Assembly (NCBI GenBank): GCA_938048695.1
Contig: CALIUO010000008.1
Span: 1-56,018, forward strand
Direction of reading: 5' to 3'
DNA from: an uncultured SAR86 cluster bacterium
Lineage (GTDB): Bacteria > Pseudomonadota > Gammaproteobacteria > Magnimaribacterales > Magnimaribacteraceae
DNA length: 56,018 nucleotides
Shown: positions 24,705 to 33,108 of the stretch, in pieces
Numbering within the stretch: the first letter of the stretch is position 1
How the letters are laid out: every line of letters starts with the position of its first letter
Translations under genes and position numbers: made by a program
Notes under the pieces: model-generated
The model's input: the letters and a program-made list of their open reading frames with translations, nothing else
Told to the model about the DNA's origin: nothing
Databases searched by the model: none

Positions 24705-25571
24705 TTACCTTTTATAAATGGATTCAAGACTAGTTCTTTTGAACTTTTTATATTCCCAAGCATACTGTCCCGGTATCTCCATTATACATTTTTCAAACTC
24801 GTAATTCATTTTATCTATACCAGATTGAGCTCCAGACAATAGATCAACACTTTCTTTGAAGTGAACAATAAAGCCCTTGCCTTTTTTCTTCCTCTCACAA
24901 TACATTAAGTGAACTTTGCATCCAGTTTTTTCTTGTAATTTTGGTAATAAAGTCATGGAATAAATTTCATTATTAAAGAACTTAGAGAACTCTCCAGCTC
25001 CTTTTTTTGGCACTTGATCTGATGCAATTGCAACTAGCTTTCTACTTTTTAAAGCAGACAGTATCTTACGTATTCCTCCGGAATCAGTATTGACCATTTT
25101 TACACCTGCATCATTTCTAGACTTTGTAATTACATTGTCTATATATCTATTTTTTGGTCTTGTATAGGGGATAGTAATATCTAATTCAGATCCAAGATAA
25201 TGAATTAGAATTTCTATATTCCCCAAATGTGGTGTGAATAGCAGAACTCCCTTTTCCGCTAACATCGAGCTCTTAATACATTCAAAATTTCTAACCTCTA
25301 CAAACCCTTCATTTTGACTATAACTTTTATCACCCCAAACCATGCCGCTTTCCAAAAGGTTCATACAGCTATGAAAAAGACTCTCTTTCAATAAGGAATG
25401 AATCTCACTACCGGTGGAGTTAGGAAAAACGGTATACAAATTTTCTAGTGAAACTCTCTTGTGCTTATTAGGTATCCAATAGACACAAAAGGCCAGCATC
25501 CTTCCCAATGAGTAAAGAACTTTATACGGAATATTTCCAGTTACTTTTAGAAAGAGAGTAAAAAAGACCAT
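24705..25571 (-). CDS. LpxL/HtrB-type lipid A acyltransferase
   Basis: I use the ATG at 25571 (MVFFTLFLKVTGNIPYKVLYS), giving 288 residues; an open frame further upstream lies inside trkH. The N-terminal hydrophobic segment anchors it in the inner membrane, and TPHLGNIEIL near residue 107 provides the HX4E motif. The region with VAIASDQVPKKGAGEFSKFF matches the acceptor-binding half of the family. It adds a secondary acyl chain to Kdo2-lipid IVA; I cannot tell LpxL from LpxM or from related LpxP. It follows trkH by 17 bases. Confidence 0.85.
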   Translation of the reverse strand: MVFFTLFLKVTGNIPYKVLYSLGRMLAFCVYWIPNKHKRVSLENLYTVFPNSTGSEIHSLLKESLFHSCMNLLESGMVWGDKSYSQNEGFVEVRNFECIKSSMLAEKGVLLFTPHLGNIEILIHYLGSELDITIPYTRPKNRYIDNVITKSRNDAGVKMVNTDSGGIRKILSALKSRKLVAIASDQVPKKGAGEFSKFFNNEIYSMTLLPKLQEKTGCKVHLMYCERKKKGKGFIVHFKESVDLLSGAQSGIDKMNYEFEKCIMEIPGQYAWEYKKFKRTSLESIYKR

Positions 25572-25588
25572 AAAGTGACATTTGTTAC

Positions 25589-27037
25589 TTAATTTCTCCA
25601 AAAAGCAGGAGTGAAAAGAAGCAATAAAGTAAATATTTCTAACCTGCCTAGCAGCATCGCAATGCACAGTGCAAGCTTAGATAAATCCGTTAAGTCCTTG
25701 TAGTTCTCTGACACGGCACCCAAACCAGGACCAAGATTGTTTAAAGTAGCTCCTACAGCTGAGAATGCTGTCAAAAAGTCATTACTTTGAGAAAGCAGAA
25801 ACATTAAAATCATTAAAAAAGTTGCAACATAGACGGCAAAGAATCCCCAAACAGACTCTGAAACTCTTGGATCTAATGACTTTTTACCAAATTTAATTGT
25901 CACAACTGCATTTGGGTGAATCAGTTTTGTTATTTCACTAGAGCCTTGTCTAATGAGTATTAAGGCTCTTATAACTTTAATTCCTCCGCCAGTCGAACCT
26001 GCACAAGCGCCTATAAAGGCAGCAATTAACAGCATAATTGGGACAAATAGAGGCCAGTTTGAGTAATTTGAAGTCAAAAATCCAGTTGTGGTTCCTATTG
26101 AAACTGCTTGAAAAACACTATCTACAATAATTTCATCGTAAATGTTTTCACTAAAATAAAGGGTTAAGTAGGTAATTAGAGCCGTACTTGTAAGTAGTGA
26201 GAGATAAAGCTTTACTTCCGAATCATAAAAATAATGAAAAAGCCTTTTCTTGGTCCATGCAAGATAGTGAAGCGCAAAGTTAATTCCTGAGATAACCATA
26301 AAAATAATAGCTGTCCAGCGAAGGCCGCTATTATTAAAGAAGGCAAAACTGTCATCATGTGTTGAAAATCCTCCTATTGAGATAGTAGAGAATGCATGAC
26401 ACATAGCATCAAACCAAGACATTCCAAAATATTTATATAAGATTGAGCATGAAATGGTCATAGAAAGATAAACAAACCATAAGGCTTTTGCCGTTTCAGT
26501 TATTCTCGGAGTAAGTTTAGAATCTTTAAGAGGTCCAGGGGTTTCTGCCTTGTATAATTGCATACCTCCAACGCCTAATAGTGGCAACACAGCTACAGCC
26601 AAGACAATAATGCCCATTCCACCTAACCATTGCAGTAATTGTCTGTAAAATAATAAAGATCTTGGCATATCATCGAGCCCAACCAACACAGTAGCGCCGG
26701 TTGTTGTGAGACCAGATATGGACTCAAATAGAGAATCAATGTAGCTTACTCCTTCTAATTCTGCTAAATAGAAGGGTATTGAGCCAAAAAACCCTAAAAC
26801 AGTCCAAAAGAAGATTGTTATTATAAATCCATCCTTAGTTCTTAGATCACCATTTTTCTCTGAAGCCAAGAAGAAAAGAAAGCAGCCTATTAAAAAGGTG
26901 ACAAAACCAGTTATTATGAAGTTATATACAAAATCACTTTCTTCAAAAAAATATGCTAAGAAGCCAGGGAAAAGCTGAGCAAAGCTGAAAAGCATTAGCA
27001 GAGTTCCTAGAATCCTGGTTGTATAGGGAAATTTCAT
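25589..27037 (-). CDS. trkH: Trk-type potassium transporter, membrane subunit
   Basis: The 482-residue integral membrane protein has multiple hydrophobic helices and four K+-filter-like loops, including SGLTTTGATV (residues about 107-116), STISIGGFSTHD, GTTTGFLT and NNLGPG. It moves K+ inward with TrkA as the gating partner. An in-frame GTG sits at 27040 but the ATG at 27037 is a better start. It directly follows trkA. A tightly packed trkA-trkH pair allows co-expression of both subunits. Confidence 0.95.
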   Translation of the reverse strand: MKFPYTTRILGTLLMLFSFAQLFPGFLAYFFEESDFVYNFIITGFVTFLIGCFLFFLASEKNGDLRTKDGFIITIFFWTVLGFFGSIPFYLAELEGVSYIDSLFESISGLTTTGATVLVGLDDMPRSLLFYRQLLQWLGGMGIIVLAVAVLPLLGVGGMQLYKAETPGPLKDSKLTPRITETAKALWFVYLSMTISCSILYKYFGMSWFDAMCHAFSTISIGGFSTHDDSFAFFNNSGLRWTAIIFMVISGINFALHYLAWTKKRLFHYFYDSEVKLYLSLLTSTALITYLTLYFSENIYDEIIVDSVFQAVSIGTTTGFLTSNYSNWPLFVPIMLLIAAFIGACAGSTGGGIKVIRALILIRQGSSEITKLIHPNAVVTIKFGKKSLDPRVSESVWGFFAVYVATFLMILMFLLSQSNDFLTAFSAVGATLNNLGPGLGAVSENYKDLTDLSKLALCIAMLLGRLEIFTLLLLFTPAFWRN

Positions 27038-27039
27038 CA

Positions 27040-28407
27040 CTATCCCGGCGAAAAGGTTTCTTTAACTTGCTTGATAACCTTTTTGTCAGTTAAAAACACT
27101 ATAACGTGATCGTTCTCCCTTAAATGTACGTGATCATGCGCGATCTTTCCTTTGTTGCCCCTTATAATTGCGCCTATGGTTGCACCTTCCGGTAGAGAGA
27201 TTTCTCCTAACTCTTTACCAATACTGCTCTCTTTTCCAGATGGAGAATTTTTGGCCACCGCTTCTATTGCTTCTGCTGCGCCTCTTCTAAGAGAATGGAC
27301 TTTTACTACATCTTGCCCTTCAATTTCTGCAAGAAAAGTCCCAATAGTTATTTGAGACGGTGCTATTGCTATATCAATACCTTTATCTTGCACTAGGTCG
27401 ACATATGCTGGGTTGTTGATCAAAGCAACAGCTTTATGAGCTCCCATATCTTTTGCCAACAAGCATGACATTACATTAGCTTCGTCGTCGTTTGTGACAG
27501 CGGCGAAGACATCTGTGCCTTCTATATTCTCTTCATGTAACAGGTGTTTGTCACAGACATTGCCCTCAAGAACAATAGTTTGTTCTAATTTTTCAGACAA
27601 TCTTTTAGCTCTATCGTTATCTGATTCAATTATTTTTACTCTATGATTTAGCTCTATTCTCTTAGCAAGCCTACTTCCTATTTTTCCTCCTCCGGCGATG
27701 ATTATATTTTTATAAGGTTCTTCTTTTTTCCTCATCTCATTAACCACTTTTGATGCTTCACCTTTCTTAGATATGAAAAAAACTTCATCACCAGCCCTAA
27801 TAGTGGTTTGCCCTGTAGGCACAATAGAACCTCCATCTCTGAAGATAGCCGCAACCCTTGAATCCACTTTAGGCATATGTTTTTTTAAGTCTCCAATTTC
27901 ATGACCTATCATGGGCCCACCGTCAACAGCCTTAACCGCTACAAGATTTAGCTGACCTTGTCCAAATTCCATTACCTGAAGAGACCCAGGTACTTCTATA
28001 AGGCCTTGAATATGGTCGGTTATCAATTGTTCAGGGCTAATATGGACATCTACAGGAATTTGACCAGACTCCATCGCCTCTTTGGTTTTACCTTTGAGAT
28101 AAGAAATTTCCCTAACCCTTGCAATAGTTTTTACAGACTCATTTAGTACTTTCGATATCATGCAAGAAACAAGATTAGTTTCATCACTTCCAGTTACAGC
28201 TACAACCATATCCGCATCTTTAATACCTGCATTGACCAGGATATTTGGGAAAGATGCTCCTCCAAGAATAGTTCTGATATCAGCCTCTTCTTCGAGTTTA
28301 TGTAGTTTGATTGGGTCGCTATCTACAATAGTAAGATCATTTTCTTGTGACAAAAGGTTAGCGAGCGTACTACCTACAGCTCCGGCCCCCAAAATGACTA
28401 TTTTCAC
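27040..28407 (-). CDS. trkA: Trk potassium-uptake regulator TrkA
   Basis: At 455 residues it matches E. coli TrkA (458). It has two RCK repeats: the first begins MKIVILGAGAVGSTLANLL and the second KNIIIAGGGKIGSRLAKRIEL near residue 230, each followed by an acidic residue that binds the NAD ribose. It is cytoplasmic and gates TrkH. The gene is followed immediately by trkH; fmt lies 58 bases upstream. Confidence 0.96.
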   Translation of the reverse strand: MKIVILGAGAVGSTLANLLSQENDLTIVDSDPIKLHKLEEEADIRTILGGASFPNILVNAGIKDADMVVAVTGSDETNLVSCMISKVLNESVKTIARVREISYLKGKTKEAMESGQIPVDVHISPEQLITDHIQGLIEVPGSLQVMEFGQGQLNLVAVKAVDGGPMIGHEIGDLKKHMPKVDSRVAAIFRDGGSIVPTGQTTIRAGDEVFFISKKGEASKVVNEMRKKEEPYKNIIIAGGGKIGSRLAKRIELNHRVKIIESDNDRAKRLSEKLEQTIVLEGNVCDKHLLHEENIEGTDVFAAVTNDDEANVMSCLLAKDMGAHKAVALINNPAYVDLVQDKGIDIAIAPSQITIGTFLAEIEGQDVVKVHSLRRGAAEAIEAVAKNSPSGKESSIGKELGEISLPEGATIGAIIRGNKGKIAHDHVHLRENDHVIVFLTDKKVIKQVKETFSPG

Positions 28408-28465
28408 AAGTTTATGTAAGACAACTTTTCACAGATTATAGTCTTATTTTTTGAATAGAGAATAA

Positions 28466-29416
28466 TTATTGAAGCGCAACCCTAAAATTTTTATGAACAC
28501 CTATAAGGTCTGAGTAACCAGAAATAAAATCTATGCCTGAAACTTTATTCTTCCCTTGCATTTGAATTGTATCTACAGCGACTGCAGTTTGTTCGCTGCA
28601 GCTTACAACCATTCTATTTTTTACCATCCTAATATGGCCAGGGCTTTTGCCTGCTTCTTTATCGAAGATTTGGGCCTTAAAAATCTTCACTCTTTTGTCG
28701 CCTAGGTATGTATAAGTGCCGTATTTGTTACCTAATGCATTAATTTTCCTGACAATAATTTCAGCTGATTCATCTGCCCAGTTTAGTTGAAGTAGATTTT
28801 TTTCTATTTTAGGTGCAAAAGTAGCCTCATTATTTTCTTGATCTATGCAAGTCACTTTTCCAGTTTCTACTTTATCCAAAAATGCATTTAAATTATTCTT
28901 ACTAAGTTGAATCAACTTTTTTTCAACCTCACTTAAATCGTCGCTATCTTTTAAATCATTAGTATGCATCTCATACACAGGCCCTTCGTCCAATCCTTCA
29001 GACATTTTCATGTAACTTATTCCAACTTTCTTATCTCCATTAAGAATCGCGTATTCCATCGGCGACGCACCCCTCCATTTTGGCAACAAAGATGCATGAA
29101 CATTGATGCATCCTAATTTAGGCATTTCTAGTATGTTTGGAGGGACAATAAGACCGTAGGCTACAACTAATATCAGATCAGGTTCAAGTTCTGCCAGTCT
29201 GGCAACAGTCTTTGTATCTTTAAGAGTTTCTGGCTGAAGAAGAGTTATTTCTTTTTCTAAAGCTATTTTTTTTACAGGGCTAAATTGCAATTTTTTTCCT
29301 CTCCCCGCCCTCCTATCAGGCTGAGTTAAAACACAAATGATTTCATGCCTTGAGCCTAAAACAATTTCTAAATGTTCTTTGGCAAAATCAGGCGTTCCCG
29401 CGAAAATAATTTTCAT
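28466..29416 (-). CDS. fmt: Methionyl-tRNA formyltransferase
   Basis: The 316-residue protein has the start KIIFAGTPDFAKEHLE, the formyltransferase signature with the catalytic His in CINVHASLLPKWRGASP (residues about 104-120) and the SYMKMSEGLDEGPV region, then the C-terminal OB-like domain beginning near QLNWADESAEIIVRKINAL. It formylates initiator Met-tRNA. It lies 3 bases after def, the usual def-fmt pairing, which joins formylation and deformylation. Confidence 0.97.
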   Translation of the reverse strand: MKIIFAGTPDFAKEHLEIVLGSRHEIICVLTQPDRRAGRGKKLQFSPVKKIALEKEITLLQPETLKDTKTVARLAELEPDLILVVAYGLIVPPNILEMPKLGCINVHASLLPKWRGASPMEYAILNGDKKVGISYMKMSEGLDEGPVYEMHTNDLKDSDDLSEVEKKLIQLSKNNLNAFLDKVETGKVTCIDQENNEATFAPKIEKNLLQLNWADESAEIIVRKINALGNKYGTYTYLGDKRVKIFKAQIFDKEAGKSPGHIRMVKNRMVVSCSEQTAVAVDTIQMQGKNKVSGIDFISGYSDLIGVHKNFRVALQ

Positions 29417-29419
29417 AAA

Positions 29420-29923
29420 CTAAGACCCTCTAGCCTTTGAAAGTTTTTTTCTTATCATCTCTCTTTTAATATTAGAAATAAAATCTACCATCATTTTTCC
29501 ATCAAGATGGTCCATTTCGTGTTGAACCACTACAGATAATAAACCATTAACAACTAGAGTTTGATTTTCACCATTTACATCTTTAAATGATATTTCTATT
29601 TCTGAAGGTCTTTTTAGCTCTTCATAATAACCCGGAACTGAAAGGCAGCCTTCCGAATATGACTTAAGGTTGGGATCAATTACTCTCTTTAGAACTGGGT
29701 TAATTAAAACCAGTGGCTGATCTTTTTTTTCACTGACATCTATAACAATAATCCTTTTGTGAACATCAACTTGAGTTGCAGCCAATCCTATACCAGAGCC
29801 TTCATACATGGTTTGGAGCATATCTTCAGAAAGCTGTTTTATAGAGTCATCAACTTTCTCAATAGCTTTTGCCACTGTTCTCAATCTAGGATCAGGAAAT
29901 ATTAAAATTTTTAGTGAGGGCAT
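29420..29923 (-). CDS. def: Peptide deformylase
   Basis: The 167-residue enzyme has all three family motifs: GSGIGLAATQVD (residues 43-54), EGCLSVPG (near 91) and the metal-binding QHEMDHLDG (near 133). The Cys and two His of these motifs hold the catalytic metal that removes the N-formyl group from nascent proteins. It starts the def-fmt unit and is divergent from purE across a 49-base spacer. Confidence 0.98.
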   Translation of the reverse strand: MPSLKILIFPDPRLRTVAKAIEKVDDSIKQLSEDMLQTMYEGSGIGLAATQVDVHKRIIVIDVSEKKDQPLVLINPVLKRVIDPNLKSYSEGCLSVPGYYEELKRPSEIEISFKDVNGENQTLVVNGLLSVVVQHEMDHLDGKMMVDFISNIKREMIRKKLSKARGS

Positions 29924-29972
29924 GATTTAATTTTCAGTATATTAGTATACAATTTTTGTTTTGGAGAAAATT
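29924..29972. promoter_or_regulatory. Short divergent spacer with overlapping -10-like elements (def / purE)
   Basis: The 49 bases between def and purE contain AGTATACA at 29944-29951. Read on the plus strand it gives TATACA, read on the minus strand it gives TATACT, both good -10 hexamers, so one near-palindromic element could serve both genes. A GGAG ribosome-binding site for purE is at 29963-29966. No clear -35 is visible, so the promoter call is an inference. The same octamer occurs in the divergent spacer at 36390-36397. Confidence 0.45.
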
Positions 29973-30467
29973 GTGACTGTAACTGTATCAATACTTATAG
30001 GATCCGAATCTGATTTAGATCTCGCTAATAAATGTTCTGAGACTCTAGATTCATTATCAATAACAAATTCAATTCAAGTTCTTTCTGCTCACAGAACACC
30101 AGCTTTGCTTGAAACTCACATTAGAGAATGCGAGGCCGGAGGCACAAAAGTCTTTATAGCCATGGCCGGATTGGCCGCACATTTAGCTGGCGCTGTAGCT
30201 TCAAAAACTGTTCTTCCTGTCATAGGTGTTCCAGGTGATGGTGGTCCTTTGAGTGGAATGGACGCTCTCCTATCAACTGTGCAGATGCCTAAAGGAATTC
30301 CAGTAGCAACAGTTGCTATTGGTTCTGCAGGCGCAATTAATTCAGCTTATTTGGCCGCTCAAATGCTAGGAATAGATTCGGAAGAGACAAGGTCGGCTTT
30401 GTTGCAAGTAAGAGCAGACGGAGTTGAAGCTATAAAAGAGTCTAATAAAAAGTTAGCCGATTCTTAG
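29973..30467 (+). CDS. purE: N5-carboxyaminoimidazole ribonucleotide mutase
   Basis: I choose GTG at 29973 because GGAG lies 6 bases upstream; an in-frame TTG at 29961 has no such site. The 164-residue protein begins VTVSILIGSESDLDLANKC and has VLSAHRTPALLETHI, AMAGLAAHLAGA, GVPGDGGPLSGMDALLSTVQMP and the Ala-rich C-terminus of PurE. It moves the carboxylate in de novo purine synthesis. A PurK partner is not in the window. tsaC follows after 3 bases. Confidence 0.96.
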   Translation: MTVTVSILIGSESDLDLANKCSETLDSLSITNSIQVLSAHRTPALLETHIRECEAGGTKVFIAMAGLAAHLAGAVASKTVLPVIGVPGDGGPLSGMDALLSTVQMPKGIPVATVAIGSAGAINSAYLAAQMLGIDSEETRSALLQVRADGVEAIKESNKKLADS

Positions 30468-30470
30468 TTA

Positions 30471-31004
30471 ATGAGCCCTCTAAGCTCTGTACTTGAATAT
30501 CTAAAGTCCGGAGAAGTAATAGCCTATCCAACAGAAGGAGTGTGGGGACTCGGTTGCGATCCGAATAATGCAGATGCCATCAACAAGCTCTTATCATTAA
30601 AAAGAAGATCTCATGAGAAAGGTTTAATTTTGATAGGCTCTAAATTTGAACAATTCGTAGAATTTTCTTATGTTCAGGAATACAAAGATAAATTAATGAC
30701 TAAATGGCCCGGGCCGCATACATGGCTAGTTCCATCAAAAAAAACTTTGAGTCATTTGGTTAGAGGTAACCACGACAAAGTTGCATTAAGATTAAGCAAT
30801 CATGAAAGTGTATGCGAACTTTGTGATTCTTTCGAAGGGTCAATAGTTTCCACCTCAGCAAATAGAGAAGGTAAGCCGACTTTGACAAACCCAAATGATA
30901 TTTTAGAAGAATTTCCAACCGTAAGGATCTTGGAGGGTGAGTTGGGAGGAAACAAAAAACCAACCACCATTCAGGATGTTGATACAGATATAATTCTTAG
31001 ATAG
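30471..31004 (+). CDS. tsaC: Threonylcarbamoyl-AMP synthase (Sua5/YrdC/TsaC family)
   Basis: The 177-residue protein has the YrdC fold signatures: GEVIAYPTEGVWGLGCDPNN near the start, LLSLKRRSHEKGLILIG, WPGPHTWLVP and SIVSTSANREGKPT. It makes threonylcarbamoyl-AMP for the t6A modification at position 37 of ANN-decoding tRNAs. In E. coli the purE/tsaC/aroE region also carries tsaC beside aroE, so the order purE-tsaC-aroE supports this function. Confidence 0.94.
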   Translation: MSPLSSVLEYLKSGEVIAYPTEGVWGLGCDPNNADAINKLLSLKRRSHEKGLILIGSKFEQFVEFSYVQEYKDKLMTKWPGPHTWLVPSKKTLSHLVRGNHDKVALRLSNHESVCELCDSFEGSIVSTSANREGKPTLTNPNDILEEFPTVRILEGELGGNKKPTTIQDVDTDIILR

Positions 31005-31006
31005 TT

Positions 31007-31822
31007 ATGTTGTCTACTAAGAAGCTTGCAGTCATAGGAAATCCTATTGATCATTCTTTATCTCCACAGATTCATAGTTTATTTGCTAAAGAATTAGATT
31101 TGGATATTAGTTACGAAGCCATAAAGGTAAATCAACAAAATTTTAAATCGAAGGTAGATAGCTTATTTGAGGCCGGATATTTAGGTCTAAATGTAACCCT
31201 TCCCTTGAAAGAACTTGCTTTTGACTATGCCAACAAATTGTCTGCAGAATCAGAGTTATGTGGATCTGTTAATACAATTTGGAAAGAGGACTCTATTCTT
31301 TGTGCCGATACAACAGACGGAAGAGGTTTGTTGAGAGATTTGAGAGATAAGGACATAGAAGTTCAGGACAAACAGATAATGTTGTTGGGGGCGGGAGGTT
31401 CTGCAAGAGCTATTATTCCCAGCTTATTGCAAGAAGGACCTGCTAAATTGACCATTGCAAACAGAACCCCTTCAAGGGCCAGCGATTTGGCAGATAAATT
31501 CCCTTCACATGAAGGCCTGATAAATATAGTAGAGCTTTCAAAAGATTTAGATTTTGTTCCTGATATTATTATCAACTCAACCTCTGCAGGTGTCTTAGAA
31601 GAGAAAATAGAATTTCCTAGAAATCTTTTTTCAAAAGGAAGTCAGGTTTATGATCTTTCTTACTCTAAATCCGATACTTCATTCATAAAATTGGCACTGA
31701 AATCAGGTGTCAAAAATTGTTACGATGGCATCGGTATGTTGATTCACCAAGCGGCATTGAGTTTTGAAATTTGGACAGGTGAAAAACCTCTAATAAATTT
31801 CGGCAAAAATGAGCTTTTTTAG
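31007..31822 (+). CDS. aroE: Shikimate dehydrogenase
   Basis: The 271-residue protein has the substrate-binding start LAVIGNPIDHSLSPQIHSLF (residues 8-27), the catalytic-lysine segment NVTLPLKELAF and the NADPH-binding motif LLGAGGSARAII at about residues 126-137, followed by NRTPSRA typical of the NADP form. It reduces 3-dehydroshikimate in aromatic amino acid synthesis. It starts 2 bases after tsaC. Confidence 0.96.
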   Translation: MLSTKKLAVIGNPIDHSLSPQIHSLFAKELDLDISYEAIKVNQQNFKSKVDSLFEAGYLGLNVTLPLKELAFDYANKLSAESELCGSVNTIWKEDSILCADTTDGRGLLRDLRDKDIEVQDKQIMLLGAGGSARAIIPSLLQEGPAKLTIANRTPSRASDLADKFPSHEGLINIVELSKDLDFVPDIIINSTSAGVLEEKIEFPRNLFSKGSQVYDLSYSKSDTSFIKLALKSGVKNCYDGIGMLIHQAALSFEIWTGEKPLINFGKNELF

Positions 31823-31870
31823 TACTGATTTCTAATAATAGTTTCCTCCAATTAGTTTGCCTATAAAGTA

Positions 31871-31899
31871 TTGTTTGAGGTATCTGATTGGTTTAAAAT
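31871..31899 (+). promoter_or_regulatory. Predicted sigma-70-type promoter for the cytochrome oxidase genes
   Basis: The 125-base gap before coxB holds TTGTTT (31871-31876) and TAAAAT (31894-31899) separated by 17 bases, a fair match to a -35/-10 pair. Transcription would start near 31905, about 40 bases before coxB. No regulator site stands out. This is the only clear promoter before the run of tightly packed cox genes. Confidence 0.55.
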
Positions 31900-31947
31900 A
31901 CGCCCGCTGTTCCGTCGCCCACCTAAAAAATAAATATATAAAATTTA

Positions 31948-33096
31948 ATGGCTTATATTAAAAAAGTTTTCACAAAGTTAATCTTTGTAATGCCTGTTCT
32001 TTTTTCATCTCTAGTTTTCTCCGAAAGCTCAGACTACAACATGCCAGTTGGCGTGACAGAAGTAAGTGAGAGTATTTTTGAGTTGCACATGGTTATCTTT
32101 TGGATCTGTGTTGTCATTGGGATAATTGTTTTCTCCATAATGTTCTGGTCTCTCTGGAAGTACAGAAAGTCTAAAGGGGCTGTTGCCGCAGACTTTGATG
32201 ATAATTTCTGGCTAGAAATTGGATGGACTGTTGCCGCAACCCTAGTGCTTGTTTGGATGGCCGTGCCTTCTACACAAGTTATGGTTGAGGCTTATGATGA
32301 TGCTGAAGGTGAGATAAATATCCTAATTACTGGACACCAATGGAAATGGCACTATGAATACCTAGAAGACGAAGTAGGATTTTTCAGCAACCTATCTACA
32401 AGCCAAGAACAAATCGATGGAGAAGTTCCAAAAGGAGAGTTTTATTTAAGAGAAGTGGATGAACCCTTGGTAATCCCTACAAATACTAGGGTAAGATTTT
32501 TAATCACTGGAAATGATGTTATTCATTCTTGGTGGGTTCCTGACTTTGCCGTCAAACAGGACGCTATTCCTGGCTTCATTAATACTGCTTGGACCAATGT
32601 TCCAGAACCAGGAATTTTTAGAGGAGCATGTACAGAACTTTGTGGAATTAAACATGCCTTTATGCCCGTTGTTGTCAGGGCAGTCGAAAGAGAAGAGTTC
32701 GATGCTTTCATAGCTGAAAAAGTTGCTTTGGCTGAGGAAGAGAGACTTTTGACTTCAAAGGTTTGGACAAAAGAAGAATTAATGGCAAGAGGTGAAGGGT
32801 TTTATGCAACTAACTGTGCGGCCTGCCATCAAGCCGGAGGGCAGGGAATTCCTCCAGTATTTCCTGCGCTAGTGGGAAGTCAAATTGCTTTGTCTGATAG
32901 TGCTAGACATATTGAAATCTTAATGGAAGGTGTTCAAGGGTCTGCAATGGCTGCATTTGGTGACTCTTACAGCGAAGTTGATATAGCATCAGTCATAACA
33001 TACACAAGGCAAGCTTGGTCTAACGGAGAAAATGGCGATGGAGTAATAGTCACGCCTCAGGATATTGTTGCATACAAAAATAGAATTGATTTATAA
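31948..33096 (+). CDS. coxB: Cytochrome c oxidase subunit II with fused cytochrome c domain
   Basis: The 382-residue protein has a signal/anchor at the start, two membrane helices (about 50-75 and 95-115), and a CuA domain with Cys228, Cys232, His236 and Met239 in CTELCGIKHAFM; the other His is in VIHSWWVP. A C-terminal class I cytochrome c domain follows, with the heme motif CAACH at residues 290-294 and a likely Met ligand near MAAFG. CuA takes electrons from cytochrome c and passes them to CoxA. The c-fused form is known in other gammaproteobacteria such as Pseudomonas. Periplasmic side. Confidence 0.97.
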   Translation: MAYIKKVFTKLIFVMPVLFSSLVFSESSDYNMPVGVTEVSESIFELHMVIFWICVVIGIIVFSIMFWSLWKYRKSKGAVAADFDDNFWLEIGWTVAATLVLVWMAVPSTQVMVEAYDDAEGEINILITGHQWKWHYEYLEDEVGFFSNLSTSQEQIDGEVPKGEFYLREVDEPLVIPTNTRVRFLITGNDVIHSWWVPDFAVKQDAIPGFINTAWTNVPEPGIFRGACTELCGIKHAFMPVVVRAVEREEFDAFIAEKVALAEEERLLTSKVWTKEELMARGEGFYATNCAACHQAGGQGIPPVFPALVGSQIALSDSARHIEILMEGVQGSAMAAFGDSYSEVDIASVITYTRQAWSNGENGDGVIVTPQDIVAYKNRIDL

Positions 33097-33108
33097 AGGA
33101 AGTAAAAA

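Noticed and set aside
31948-33096. The cytochrome c fusion on subunit II as a novelty
   Set aside because: This fusion is already known in aa3 oxidases of other gammaproteobacteria.
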